A DNA stretch of 64,000 nt from Granulicella tundricola MP5ACTX9 (GTDB lineage Bacteria > Acidobacteriota > Terriglobia > Terriglobales > Acidobacteriaceae): positions 4,030,001 to 4,094,000 of the forward strand of contig NC_015064.1 in NCBI RefSeq assembly GCF_000178975.2, in the 5' to 3' direction. The translations under genes were made by a program, and so were the position numbers. Positions 17,771 through 25,522 of this stretch are shown piece by piece (position 1 is the first letter of the stretch; every line of letters begins with the position of its first letter). Below the pieces are notes generated by a model. It saw only the letters and a program-made list of their open reading frames with translations, did not search any database and was not told the DNA's origin.

Positions 17771-19030
17771 ATGGCAGAGCAAGTGCATCGCAGGGTCGTC
17801 GTAACCGGCATCGGACTCATCTGTGGAGTGGGCAAGACGGCTCCAGAGGTGTGGGACGGCCTGCTTGCGGGTAAAAGCGGAATGGCACCGATCACCGCGT
17901 TCGATCTCACCGGGCATCCGGTGCGTTTTGCGGCAGAGGTCAAGGAGTTCGACCCGCTGCTGTTTATCGAGAAGAAGGAATCGCGCAAGATGGGGCGGTT
18001 CATCCATTTCGCGATTGCGGCGGCGGACGAGGCGATGAGGCACTCGGGCCTGGTGATCGACGAAACCAACCAGGACCGCTTCGGCGTGCACATCGGTTCA
18101 GGCATCGGCGGCTTCGATGTCATCGAACGCGAGCATACGGCGATGATGAACGGCGGACCGCGAAAGATTTCACCGTTCTTTATTCCGGCGACGATCGTGA
18201 ACCTCGCGGCGGGACATGTCTCCATCCGCTACAAGGCTCGCGGGCCGAATGAGGCCACGGCGACGGCTTGTACGTCTTCCGCGCACTCCATCGGCGATGC
18301 CTTCCGCATCATCCAGCGCGGCGACGCGGATGCGATGATCGCGGGCGGAACCGAGGCAGCCATTACGCCCATGGGCGTAGGCGGCTTTGCGGCGATGAAG
18401 GCTTTGTCGACGCGCAACGACGACCCGGAACACGCTTGCCGGCCTTGGGACAAGAATCGCGACGGGTTCGTCGTGGGCGAAGGCGCGGGGATTCTGATCC
18501 TCGAAGAGCTGGAGTTTGCGAAGGCGCGTGGAGCGAAGATTCTTGGCGAAGTGATCGGCTACGGCATGTCGGCCGACGCCTTCCACATGACGGGCATGGC
18601 GCCGGAAGGCGAAGGCTGCCTGCGCGCGATGAACGCGGCCATGAAGGTGGCGGGAATTTTGCCCGGCCAGATCGACTACGTGAACGCACATGCGACGTCC
18701 ACCCCGCTGGGCGATGCAATGGAGTCGAAGGCGATTGAAAATGTGTTTGGCGAGCGAGCGCTCGATCATGAGCTGCTGGTCAGCTCCACCAAGTCCATGA
18801 CGGGGCATCTGCTGGGCGGCGCTGGGGGCCTGGAAGCCGGCATCACCCTGATGGCCATGCAGCACCAGATCGCGCCGCCGACGATGAACATCGAAGAACT
18901 GGACCCCATGTGCAGGCTCAACTACGTGCCGAATGAGCCACGGGCAGCGAAGATCGACTATGCGCTCTCAAACTCGTTCGGGTTCGGCGGGACGAACGGT
19001 TCGCTGGTCTTCAAGCGTTGGATGGAATAA
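17771..19030 (+). CDS. fabF: Beta-ketoacyl-ACP synthase II
   Basis: 419 residues. Condenses malonyl-ACP with acyl-ACP in chain elongation. The catalytic Cys-His-His triad with Lys is visible: C167 in TACTSSAHS, H307 in NAHATSTPLGD, and K341/H346 in STKSMTGHLLGG. Downstream of acpP with a 9-bp gap and closed by a strong terminator. Confidence 0.97.
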   Translation: MAEQVHRRVVVTGIGLICGVGKTAPEVWDGLLAGKSGMAPITAFDLTGHPVRFAAEVKEFDPLLFIEKKESRKMGRFIHFAIAAADEAMRHSGLVIDETNQDRFGVHIGSGIGGFDVIEREHTAMMNGGPRKISPFFIPATIVNLAAGHVSIRYKARGPNEATATACTSSAHSIGDAFRIIQRGDADAMIAGGTEAAITPMGVGGFAAMKALSTRNDDPEHACRPWDKNRDGFVVGEGAGILILEELEFAKARGAKILGEVIGYGMSADAFHMTGMAPEGEGCLRAMNAAMKVAGILPGQIDYVNAHATSTPLGDAMESKAIENVFGERALDHELLVSSTKSMTGHLLGGAGGLEAGITLMAMQHQIAPPTMNIEELDPMCRLNYVPNEPRAAKIDYALSNSFGFGGTNGSLVFKRWME

Positions 19031-19050
19031 GCGTTTTCAGTGAGAAATAA

Positions 19051-19078
19051 GGGCGCGGCTTCGGCTGCGTCCTTTTTC
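19051..19078 (+). terminator. Rho-independent terminator of acpP-fabF with TTCG tetraloop
   Basis: GGGCGCGGC pairs with GCTGCGTCC over nine base pairs (two G-T) around a TTCG tetraloop, followed by a run of five T. It begins about 20 bp after the fabF stop. Confidence 0.88.
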
Positions 19079-19117
19079 TTTGGGCGGATAGAAGGCGGCG
19101 TGCGAGTATCTACGCAC

Positions 19118-20557
19118 ATGGCCTCATCTGGGACGCTTGTGGTGGAAGAACATCGGCTGGACCGGCAGCTTGGCCTGCGGGACCTGGTGCTGACGCAGAT
19201 CCTCTGCGTGGTGGGCAGCTCGTGGGTAGGGGTGGCGGCGGGTCTGGGACGCGCGCAGACGGTGATGTGGGTCGCTGCAATGGTGCTCTTCTACGTGCCG
19301 ATGGCCGCGGCGGTGATCGGTCTCAACCGCGCCATGCCGATGGAGGGCGGCCTATACGCCTGGGCGCACCGTGCGTTCGGGAACCTGGGCGGCTTTCTCA
19401 CGGCCTGGAACCTCTGGGTCTATGGTCTGGCAGTCACAGCGACCATCCTCTACGCCCTGCCGACAGAACTGGCATACCTGATCGGGCCGACAGCGGCATG
19501 GCTGCCGGAGAATCACCTCGCCTCGGTGGGCATCGTCACGTTCTTCCTGGCGCTGCTAACCATAGCAGCCCTTCGAGGGCTAAATATTGGAAAGTGGATT
19601 CACAACGTAGGCGGTATCGCGATGCTGACCATCTTCGCGGTACTCATCCTGCTGCCCCTGTGGGGCCTGGCGAGGCATATGCCCATCCACTGGGCTCCGC
19701 TGGCCTATGAGCTGCCGCGCCGTGACCTCAGGTCGCTGGCGCTCTTCGGCCAGATGCTCTTCGGTGCGCAGTGCGGGTTGGAGTACGTCGCCATCCTCGC
19801 AGGCGAAAGCAAGAGCCCGGAGAAGACCATCGGGCGCTCCGTATGGATCTCCTCGCCCATCATCTGCGCGATGTTCATCTTCGGCACAAGCTCAGTCCTG
19901 GCCTTCAGCACACCCGGCCACATCGACTTCATCGCACCCATCCCGCAGACCCTCCGCATCGCGCTGGGGAGCACCGGCATCGGAAACCTGTTTGCCATCG
20001 CGGCGATAGCCCTGCTGCAGTTCCGCCTGATCGGCGCGGCCAGCTACATCTTCACCGGCGTCACAAGGCTGCCGATGGCGGTGGGCTGGGATGACCTCCT
20101 GCCGGAGTGGTTCACGCGCCTGCATCCCACCCGCCGCACGCCCACGAACTCCATCCTCTGCACGGCGGGTCTGGTGTTTCTGCTGGTGGTGATGGGAGGC
20201 TTCGGCGTACACGCGCAGGAGGCATACCAACTCCTGCAGGGCGCCAGCCTGACCCACTATGAGATCGCCTACCTCGCCATGTTTGCGATCCCGCTGGTCG
20301 GTGCCGGTGCTGTCCGCAAGGAGCTGCCGCCGTCGTTGAAATGGATCTCGCTCGTAGGGCTCGGTGCGACGCTCTTCAGCCTGCTGATCTCGGCTTACCC
20401 GGTAGTGGATGTGATCAGCCCGCTGGCGTTCGCAGTGAAGATCCTCGGGACGACTGCGGTCAGCAACCTGGTGGCACTGGGCTTTTACATGGTGCGGCGT
20501 CGCAAAGTAAGCGAGGTCCCAAGCGTGGCGCTTGAGACCTCGGCTGATATCGGTTGA
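19118..20557 (+). CDS. APC-superfamily amino acid permease
   Basis: 479 residues, about 12 predicted transmembrane helices, N-terminus in the cytoplasm (LDRQLGLRDLVLTQ). The first helix has a glycine-rich unwound stretch (VGSSWVGVAAGLG) typical of APC transporters, and EGGLYAWAHRAFG is a family motif after helix 2. The substrate is unknown; amino acids or amines are likely. The start at 19118 is preferred over an upstream extension that would run through the fabF terminator. Confidence 0.88.
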   Translation: MASSGTLVVEEHRLDRQLGLRDLVLTQILCVVGSSWVGVAAGLGRAQTVMWVAAMVLFYVPMAAAVIGLNRAMPMEGGLYAWAHRAFGNLGGFLTAWNLWVYGLAVTATILYALPTELAYLIGPTAAWLPENHLASVGIVTFFLALLTIAALRGLNIGKWIHNVGGIAMLTIFAVLILLPLWGLARHMPIHWAPLAYELPRRDLRSLALFGQMLFGAQCGLEYVAILAGESKSPEKTIGRSVWISSPIICAMFIFGTSSVLAFSTPGHIDFIAPIPQTLRIALGSTGIGNLFAIAAIALLQFRLIGAASYIFTGVTRLPMAVGWDDLLPEWFTRLHPTRRTPTNSILCTAGLVFLLVVMGGFGVHAQEAYQLLQGASLTHYEIAYLAMFAIPLVGAGAVRKELPPSLKWISLVGLGATLFSLLISAYPVVDVISPLAFAVKILGTTAVSNLVALGFYMVRRRKVSEVPSVALETSADIG

Positions 20558-20569
20558 TGAATACGGACG

Positions 20570-21328
20570 CTAGCTGAAGGCCGCGGCAAAACCGACGGCG
20601 ATAACCACCAGCACAAGCCACCAACCCACCACAATCACCGCGGACTGCGTGATGCTTTTCTTCGCCACGATGGCCATCCCCAGCACCGTCAGAGCGAGCG
20701 TCCAGAGCTTGATCACATCAAGCTGACCCAGCAGCGCCTTGAGCCAAGGCGAGACGTCCGGCAGGTAATAACCCAGATTGGTCCCCGCCGGATTCTTCAT
20801 GTCGTAAGCTTCCGCGCTGCCGCCGAAGTAGATGGTGAAGATGGCGATGAGGTTGATGAAAATATAGGGCAGCGCAGCGTAAAAGCTGACGGCGAAGACC
20901 TGCCAGAACGTCGTCTGGGCGCCCAGCCCGAAGTTGAAGCTGGCCCACAGGATAAGGGCATAGATGGCAAAAAAGATCAGCAGAAACACCGGCGCGGCGT
21001 AGGCCCCGATGCGCGTCTGCATGGCGACCATGTGCATGGAGCTCGCACGCTGCTCCGGCGAGAGCGAGGACATGCGGTCCTCCGCCTTGGGACTCTGGTG
21101 AATGACGTTCTCGGCCACATGATCGTAACCGACCTGCTTATCCACGACCCAGGCAAGCGATGTCGCGGAGAGGACCATGAGGATGAACGGCAGCCACCAA
21201 CTCGCGCTACGGAGGATGTCCTTGAAGGTCTTCGAGGGCGCGATGAAGGCGTCGACGACGCGCTCGATCTGGTTGAGGCCCTGGGGCTCGGATACGGAGG
21301 CGCTGGAGGGGTAAGCTGCTTCGGACAT
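20570..21328 (-). CDS. Yip1-domain membrane protein
   Basis: 252 residues from the ATG at 21328, preceded by GAGGA. A soluble N-terminus (about 45 residues) leads to a Yip1-type domain with five predicted helices: SWWLPFILMVLSATSLAWV, APVFLLIFFAIYALILWASF, VFAVSFYAALPYIFINLIAI, LDVIKLWTLALTVLGMAIV and AVIVVGWWLVLVVIAV. The sequence FNFGLGAQTTFWQVFAVSFYAALP is characteristic. The function in bacteria is unknown. The 5' region faces the secreted-protein gene at 21517. Confidence 0.78.
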   Translation of the reverse strand: MSEAAYPSSASVSEPQGLNQIERVVDAFIAPSKTFKDILRSASWWLPFILMVLSATSLAWVVDKQVGYDHVAENVIHQSPKAEDRMSSLSPEQRASSMHMVAMQTRIGAYAAPVFLLIFFAIYALILWASFNFGLGAQTTFWQVFAVSFYAALPYIFINLIAIFTIYFGGSAEAYDMKNPAGTNLGYYLPDVSPWLKALLGQLDVIKLWTLALTVLGMAIVAKKSITQSAVIVVGWWLVLVVIAVGFAAAFS

Positions 21329-21516
21329 GCTGGGAGGTCCTCTTCTGGTTGTGAGTGGCTTGTGGAGGATTCTAGCGTGGAACCACGGACTTTGCAGTGG
21401 GATAGTTGCAGGCTTTCCGAATTCCCCGGCCCCCCGGAAGTACAGCGTTGCATAAGACCTCGCGCTTTGGCCGACCCTTGGGCCTGATCCGCGCATCTTA
21501 TTCACAGGTGATTCAC

Positions 21517-22338
21517 ATGATGCCAAAACTTTCGCTTAGCCTTGCCTTTGCTGTCGCCTTGACTGCTCCCGCCTTCGCCCAGCAGCCCACCACACCCACT
21601 CAGACGACAGCCGCCCAGCCCTCTACTTCGACTACCACCACAACCACCCACAAAAAGCGCCAGCGCACCGCAACCCAGACCATCCCCATCGAGACCGCCC
21701 CCGCCGCGCCCAGCCAGTCTTCCGCGCAGCTCAACGCCGCCACGGAAGCACAGCAGAAGGCCGCCGACCAGCGCCTTCTCCAACGTCAGGAAGCCCAGTC
21801 CGACAAGGCCGCCGTCATCAACGATCAAATTGTCAGTAAGGCCGTCCAGCAGCAGAACCAGCAGCAGAACGAAGTCCGCATCCAGGATGCACCCGGACCA
21901 TCCCAGACCGGCGTAGTCCCCCTCGCCGGCGCGCCCATCCCGCTGCAGCCCACGCAGGACCGCATCCAGGACGCCCCCGGCCCCGCCCAGACCATTCCGG
22001 TCCAGACCGTACCTACGCAAGCCGCCCCCGCCCAGCCGGTCCCCACGCCCGCCCAGCCCACCACCCCGCAGGGTGATGCGTCCCTGAATAAAAAACGGGC
22101 GGCTCCCAGTTGGGTGCCGCCCGTTTCCTTGCTCAAGTCTGATGTACGGAAGCGCTATGCCTCGACCGTAACCGCATCGGTGCTGGCAACCACCGGATCT
22201 GCGACTGGTGCAGTCTCCGGAGCGGAGGTTGCAGCCACAGGTGCGGGTGCAGCCGGTGCCGGTGCAGCCTTCTTCGGAGCAGCAGGTGCAGCCTGTTGCT
22301 GCTGCTCGGCCTTCTTGGAAGGTGCCAGGATCGCATGA
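21517..22338 (+). CDS. Secreted Pro/Gln/Thr-rich protein, 3' end antisense to infC
   Basis: 273 residues from the ATG at 21517 (a second ATG directly follows). A signal peptide (to AFAQ) is followed by low-complexity sequence rich in P, Q, T and A, with a twice-repeated RIQDAPGP motif. No known domain. The frame runs without a stop through the hairpin terminator at 22088-22126 and 184 bp into the antisense of the infC 3' end. The last 80 residues are therefore probably not ancestral coding sequence: in both other frames a stop (TGA or TAA) lies directly before the hairpin. The natural end is likely near 22090. Confidence 0.6.
   Translation: MMPKLSLSLAFAVALTAPAFAQQPTTPTQTTAAQPSTSTTTTTTHKKRQRTATQTIPIETAPAAPSQSSAQLNAATEAQQKAADQRLLQRQEAQSDKAAVINDQIVSKAVQQQNQQQNEVRIQDAPGPSQTGVVPLAGAPIPLQPTQDRIQDAPGPAQTIPVQTVPTQAAPAQPVPTPAQPTTPQGDASLNKKRAAPSWVPPVSLLKSDVRKRYASTVTASVLATTGSATGAVSGAEVAATGAGAAGAGAAFFGAAGAACCCCSAFLEGARIA
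22088..22126 (-). terminator. Terminator of infC (hairpin shared by convergent genes)
   Basis: AAACGGGCGGC pairs with GCCGCCCGTTT, with an inner CCCA/TGGG stem after a single mismatch. Read on the minus strand the stem is followed by TTTTTTA, so it is a strong terminator 30 bp after the infC stop. On the plus strand only a weak TTTCC follows. Confidence 0.88.
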
Positions 22339-22844
22339 AGTGTGGTGCCTTCCATGCGCGGCATGAATTCGACCAGTCCAGCATCCCCAATATCCAGGAT
22401 CAGCCGGTTGATGATCTTGTAGCCCAGGTCGCGGTGAGCCATCTGCCTGCCCTTGAAGCGCAGCGAGGCCTTGACCTTGTCGCCGTCATGCAGGAAGCGC
22501 ACAGCCATGTTCTTCTTCGTCACGTAGTCATGCTCATCCACGGTGACGGAGAACTTGACCTCTTTGATGACGATGACCTTCTGCTTCTTGCGTGCCGCGC
22601 GGTCGGACTTGTCCTTCTCATACAGGTATTTGCCGTAGTCCTGGATCTTGCAGACCGGCGGCACTGCATTCGGGGAGATCTCAACCAGGTCCAGCGACTT
22701 CTCACGGGCCATCTTCAGCGCTTCAAAGGGTGCCATCACCCCGAGCTGCTCGCCGTTCTCGTCGATGACGCGGACTTCGCGCGCGCGAATGCGCTCATTG
22801 GTGCGGATAAAGGATTTGGCGGAACGTTTATCGATCGGTGGAAT
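22155..22844 (-). CDS. infC: Translation initiation factor IF-3 starting at ATT
   Basis: 229 residues with an ATT start at 22844. IF-3 normally begins ahead of an RTNERIRAREVRVI segment; this segment is encoded here at about 22752-22793, in frame and upstream of the first GTG/ATG (22739), so the annotated-looking start would cut off the N-terminal domain. Between the in-frame TAA (22890) and the domain there is no ATG, GTG or TTG. GGAGG (22851-22855) lies three bases before ATT 22847 and six bases before ATT 22844. The C-terminal domain (KASLRFKGRQMAHRDLG) is complete and is followed by a 45-residue Ala/Pro tail. An AUU start is the known basis of IF-3 autoregulation in enterobacteria. rpmI and rplT are not downstream. 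Confidence 0.93.
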   Translation of the reverse strand: MPPIDKRSAKSFIRTNERIRAREVRVIDENGEQLGVMAPFEALKMAREKSLDLVEISPNAVPPVCKIQDYGKYLYEKDKSDRAARKKQKVIVIKEVKFSVTVDEHDYVTKKNMAVRFLHDGDKVKASLRFKGRQMAHRDLGYKIINRLILDIGDAGLVEFMPRMEGTTLHAILAPSKKAEQQQQAAPAAPKKAAPAPAAPAPVAATSAPETAPVADPVVASTDAVTVEA

Positions 22845-23016
22845 AATCTGCCTCCACAGCGTGCCCCTCGGGCTGCGCCATGCATTGGTTTAGAGTTTTT
22901 GATGCGAGCGACCGGCATTCCGGTCTGGCTCTGTAAAGTAAATCAACAGAATCTGTTGGCAGGGGCCTGAAGTCGTGCCCGTTACAGATTTGACTTTGCT
23001 GCCCGCCGTACCGTTA

Positions 23017-23048
23017 AGTATAGCATCCGCAGTCGATGACAGAGTCAA
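23017..23048 (-). promoter_or_regulatory. Candidate infC promoter
   Basis: On the minus strand an extended -10 element TGCTATACT is preceded by TTGACT with a 20-base spacer, longer than the usual 17. Transcription would begin near 23010 and give a 165-base infC leader that contains two short hairpins, including GACCGG/CCGGTC around 22914-22929. Confidence 0.4.
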
Positions 23049-23206
23049 TTCGCCCGCGTGCCACGCTCCGGCTCCCTGCCGCGAACCTCGCGTCATGTAG
23101 GCCTCCACGCCAGCAGTAGCACGGGAAACATTGCAGATTCAGAGTGCGAGGCCTCTATGTCACGAGGAAGACTTAGGAGAAACAGGTAAAAGCCTATGAT
23201 GCGTGC

Positions 23207-23371
23207 ATGCACACACCCAAGCTCCCACTCAACGTCACGCACGTCGAGCTGATCAAGGACTGCGGCATCATCATCTGCTTCTCGGATGACACCTCCGCAG
23301 CCTATACATCAGAAGAACTCGCTTGTCTGCGCCCCTATCGCGCGCCGCTCCTCGCCGCAAACGCCAGCTGA
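23207..23371 (+). CDS. Small hypothetical protein (54 aa)
   Basis: 54 residues from the ATG at 23207. The pattern LNVTHVELIKDCGIIICF-SDDTSAAYTSEELACLRPYR looks like two beta strands followed by a helix, as in small single-domain proteins that read out a short strand pair, but I do not recognise the family. There is no signal peptide. An AGGAGA stretch is present about 27 bp upstream, too far to be a ribosome-binding site, so the start is uncertain. It precedes the receiver-domain gene in the same direction. Confidence 0.5.
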   Translation: MHTPKLPLNVTHVELIKDCGIIICFSDDTSAAYTSEELACLRPYRAPLLAANAS

Positions 23372-23464
23372 CCTCCTCCACAACTCCCCTGCAAAGTTGC
23401 AGCTTTCACCCGCAGCGTGGATGATGAAACACGCGCGTCCTGCGTAATTGAAGGAGTGAATACT

Positions 23465-24061
23465 TTGCCGAAACGCCGGGTTCTTCTGGTCGATGATGAG
23501 ATTGCAGTCCTGCTGACGCTGAAAGCCGTTCTTGAAATCAGCGGCTTTGACGTCGATACCGCCGCCAGCGCGCGCGAAGCCAAGTCCAAGCTCAAATCCA
23601 AGCAATACGAGATGGTCATCACCGACATGCGCATGGAGTCCGAGGTCGCCGGCCGCGAGGTCATCGTCGCCGCCCGCACCGCCGACTACCACCCCGCCGT
23701 CGCTCTCCTCACCGCCTTCCCCGTCGCCGACGAGGACTGGCAGGACATGGGCGCGGACAAGATGCTGGTCAAGCCCATGCAGACCCGCTCGCTGATCCAG
23801 TCCATTGAGAAGCTGCTGGAGTCCCACCAGGCCAAGCTGAAGAAGCTGGAAAAAGGTGGTGCGGCCGCGACCCTCGCAGCCGGCTTCGCCGCAGGGATGG
23901 CCGCTGCCAAGACCACGACGCCCAGCCCGGCACCGAAGAAGGCCGCCAAGGCTCCAGCCAAATCCGCGACCGTCAAGAAGACCGCAACTGCGAAGAAGAC
24001 GGCTAAAAAGGCCACAGCCGTCAAAGCTCCCGCAAAGAAGAAAGCTGTCAAAAAGAAGTAA
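23465..24061 (+). CDS. Response-regulator receiver protein with histone H1-like Lys/Ala tail
   Basis: 198 residues from a TTG at 23465 with AAGGAG eight bases upstream; a GTG at 23417 would add an unlikely extension. The receiver domain (residues 4-120) keeps the acidic pair D10/D11, the phospho-acceptor D54 in ITDMRM and the lysine K103 in LVKPM. No classical output domain follows. Instead, after a helix (HQAKLKKLEKGG), residues 145-198 are almost entirely Lys, Ala, Pro and Thr with AKK/PAKK repeats, like the tails of histone H1 or bacterial HU/AlgP-type proteins, which bind DNA without sequence preference. The convergent neighbour is a histidine-kinase dimerisation-domain protein. Confidence 0.85.
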   Translation: MPKRRVLLVDDEIAVLLTLKAVLEISGFDVDTAASAREAKSKLKSKQYEMVITDMRMESEVAGREVIVAARTADYHPAVALLTAFPVADEDWQDMGADKMLVKPMQTRSLIQSIEKLLESHQAKLKKLEKGGAAATLAAGFAAGMAAAKTTTPSPAPKKAAKAPAKSATVKKTATAKKTAKKATAVKAPAKKKAVKKK

Positions 24062-24070
24062 GGGACGCCC

Positions 24071-24349
24071 CTACTTCGGCGTGTGTGTCTTGATGTACGT
24101 CCGCAAGGCCTGGTTGATGTCCAGCGCCTTGTTGACGCCGCCATCGAGCATCGAGAGCCAGTCGCTGGCAGGCTCTTTCAGTTCTGCCGTCGAGAGCAGG
24201 TAGCTCGTCTGCACAATGATCTCCAGCGCATTCGACAGGTCATGCGCCATCCGCCGGATCTCCAGCGCAAGCTCCTCCGGAATCATCTCGGAAGGACCAA
24301 CAGGACCCATGGCAGCTTCAGCATTCGTTCCATGCAGCGGATTACTCAT
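24071..24349 (-). CDS. Small DHp/H-box-like protein without kinase domain
   Basis: 92 residues from the ATG at 24349. The only recognisable element is EIRRMAHDLSNALEII, which matches the H-box of histidine kinase dimerisation domains, with H36 as the potential phospho-accepting histidine and a second helix of about the right length (DWLSMLDGGVNKALDINQALRTYI). No ATP-binding domain follows. It may be a phosphotransfer protein or a dimerisation remnant. It ends nine bases from the end of the receiver-protein gene on the other strand. Confidence 0.6.
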   Translation of the reverse strand: MSNPLHGTNAEAAMGPVGPSEMIPEELALEIRRMAHDLSNALEIIVQTSYLLSTAELKEPASDWLSMLDGGVNKALDINQALRTYIKTHTPK

Positions 24350-24429
24350 CGGGCGTTCTTGCCTCTCGGTGTCTGGGTGCGTGCGCCCGGCAAGCCGAGC
24401 AAAGCAAGTGTAAGCTACCCGCCCATGAA

Positions 24430-24458
24430 TTGACAGCAACCCCTCCCGGGGAGATAAT
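24430..24458 (+). promoter_or_regulatory. Sigma-70-type promoter of tRNA-Leu
   Basis: TTGACA and GATAAT are separated by exactly 17 bases, one mismatch from full consensus. Transcription would start near 24465, about 55 bases before the tRNA. The spacer holds a CCTCCCGGGGAG palindrome. Confidence 0.82.
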
Positions 24459-24520
24459 CGAGATTCAGGAAAGACGTTACGGGCGTATGAACTCCTTGCC
24501 CGAATCAACGTTTCTTCTGT

Positions 24521-24607
24521 GCCGTAGTGGCGGAATTGGCAGACGCGCGTGGTTCAGGTCCACGTACTCGCAAGGGTGTGGGGGTTCGAGTCCCTTCTTC
24601 GGCACCA
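24521..24607 (+). tRNA. tRNA-Leu (anticodon CAG)
   Basis: 87 bases including an encoded CCA end. The anticodon stem CGTGG/CCACG holds the loop TTCAGGT, giving anticodon CAG. A long variable arm (TACTCGCAAGGGTGT) marks it as class II, as expected for leucine. The T-loop is TTCGAGT. The acceptor stem GCCGTAG/CTTCGGC has one T-T mismatch at the fifth pair. Confidence 0.96.
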
Positions 24608-24657
24608 AATCTTCTGATCAGGCGGAATGAGATCCCTGTAGCCTGATCGACAAGCAC

Positions 24658-24688
24658 AAAGCCCCTCGCATGAGGGGCTTTCGCTTTT
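24658..24688 (+). terminator. Rho-independent terminator after tRNA-Leu
   Basis: AAAGCCCCTC pairs perfectly with GAGGGGCTTT around a GCAT loop, followed by TCGCTTTT. It separates the tRNA from trpC. Confidence 0.85.
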
Positions 24689-24721
24689 AACCCCACCCCA
24701 CGGGTGTAAAACAGAGTCAGC

Positions 24722-25519
24722 ATGTCCACCGTACTCGACAAGATCCTCGCCCGCACCACCCTCTCCGTCCAGGCGCGCCAGGCCGCCGCGGACCTCCCGG
24801 CACTCGAGCGCCGTGCCGCCGCCCACATCCCCGCAGGCTTCGCCGCCAACCTTCGCGCCGTCGCCCAAACGCGCCCCGCTGTCATCGCCGAGCTCAAAAA
24901 AGCCTCGCCCTCCAAAGGCCTCATCCGCGAAGACTTCCGCCCCACGGAACTGGCCGCCTCACTTGAAGCCGCCGGGGCCGCCGCCCTCTCCGTCCTCACC
25001 GACGAAGAGTTCTTCCAGGGCTCGCTCGCCTACCTTGAAGCCGCCCGCGCAGCCGTCAGGATTCCGCTCCTCCGCAAAGACTTCATGGTCGCCCCCTTCC
25101 AATTCCTGGAAGCCCGCGCCGCCGGTGCCGACGCCATCCTCCTCATCGTCGCCGCGCACGACGACGCCACCCTCAAAATCCTCGCCGCCTCCGCCCGCCA
25201 GTATCAGCTCGACATCCTCTGCGAGGTCCACGACCGCGAAGAGCTCGAGCGCGCCAAGGACCTCGGGGCCGACCTCATCGGCGTCAACGCCCGCGACCTC
25301 AAGACCCTTGACGTCAAGCACGATAACCACATGGCCTTGATCGAACACCTGCCCGCAGACACCATCCGCGTCGCCGAAAGCGGCATCCGCACCCCCGCCG
25401 ACATCGACCGTCTCCTCGCCGCCGGCTACAACGCCTTCCTCATCGGTGAAACCCTCATGCGCGAGCCCGACCCCGCCGCCGTCCTCGCCACCCTCCTCGG
25501 CACAGCCGCCACGGTCTAG
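24722..25519 (+). CDS. trpC: Indole-3-glycerol-phosphate synthase
   Basis: 265 residues, a TIM-barrel enzyme closing the indole ring in tryptophan synthesis. Conserved segments are VIAELKKASPSKG (catalytic lysine and phosphate contact), LLRKDFMV, EVHDREEL, GVNARDLKTLDV and AESGIRT. It is followed three bases after the stop by trpF, so the pair forms a tryptophan operon fragment; the other trp genes are outside the window. Confidence 0.96.
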   Translation: MSTVLDKILARTTLSVQARQAAADLPALERRAAAHIPAGFAANLRAVAQTRPAVIAELKKASPSKGLIREDFRPTELAASLEAAGAAALSVLTDEEFFQGSLAYLEAARAAVRIPLLRKDFMVAPFQFLEARAAGADAILLIVAAHDDATLKILAASARQYQLDILCEVHDREELERAKDLGADLIGVNARDLKTLDVKHDNHMALIEHLPADTIRVAESGIRTPADIDRLLAAGYNAFLIGETLMREPDPAAVLATLLGTAATV

Positions 25520-25522
25520 CCC

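Noticed and set aside
19118..20557. APC permease as an ethanolamine importer for EutBC
   Set aside because: No sequence motif tells the substrate and the genes are 10 kb apart on opposite strands.
22739..22739. GTG at 22739 as the infC start
   Set aside because: It would remove the N-terminal domain motif RTNERIRAREVRVI that is encoded upstream in the same frame.
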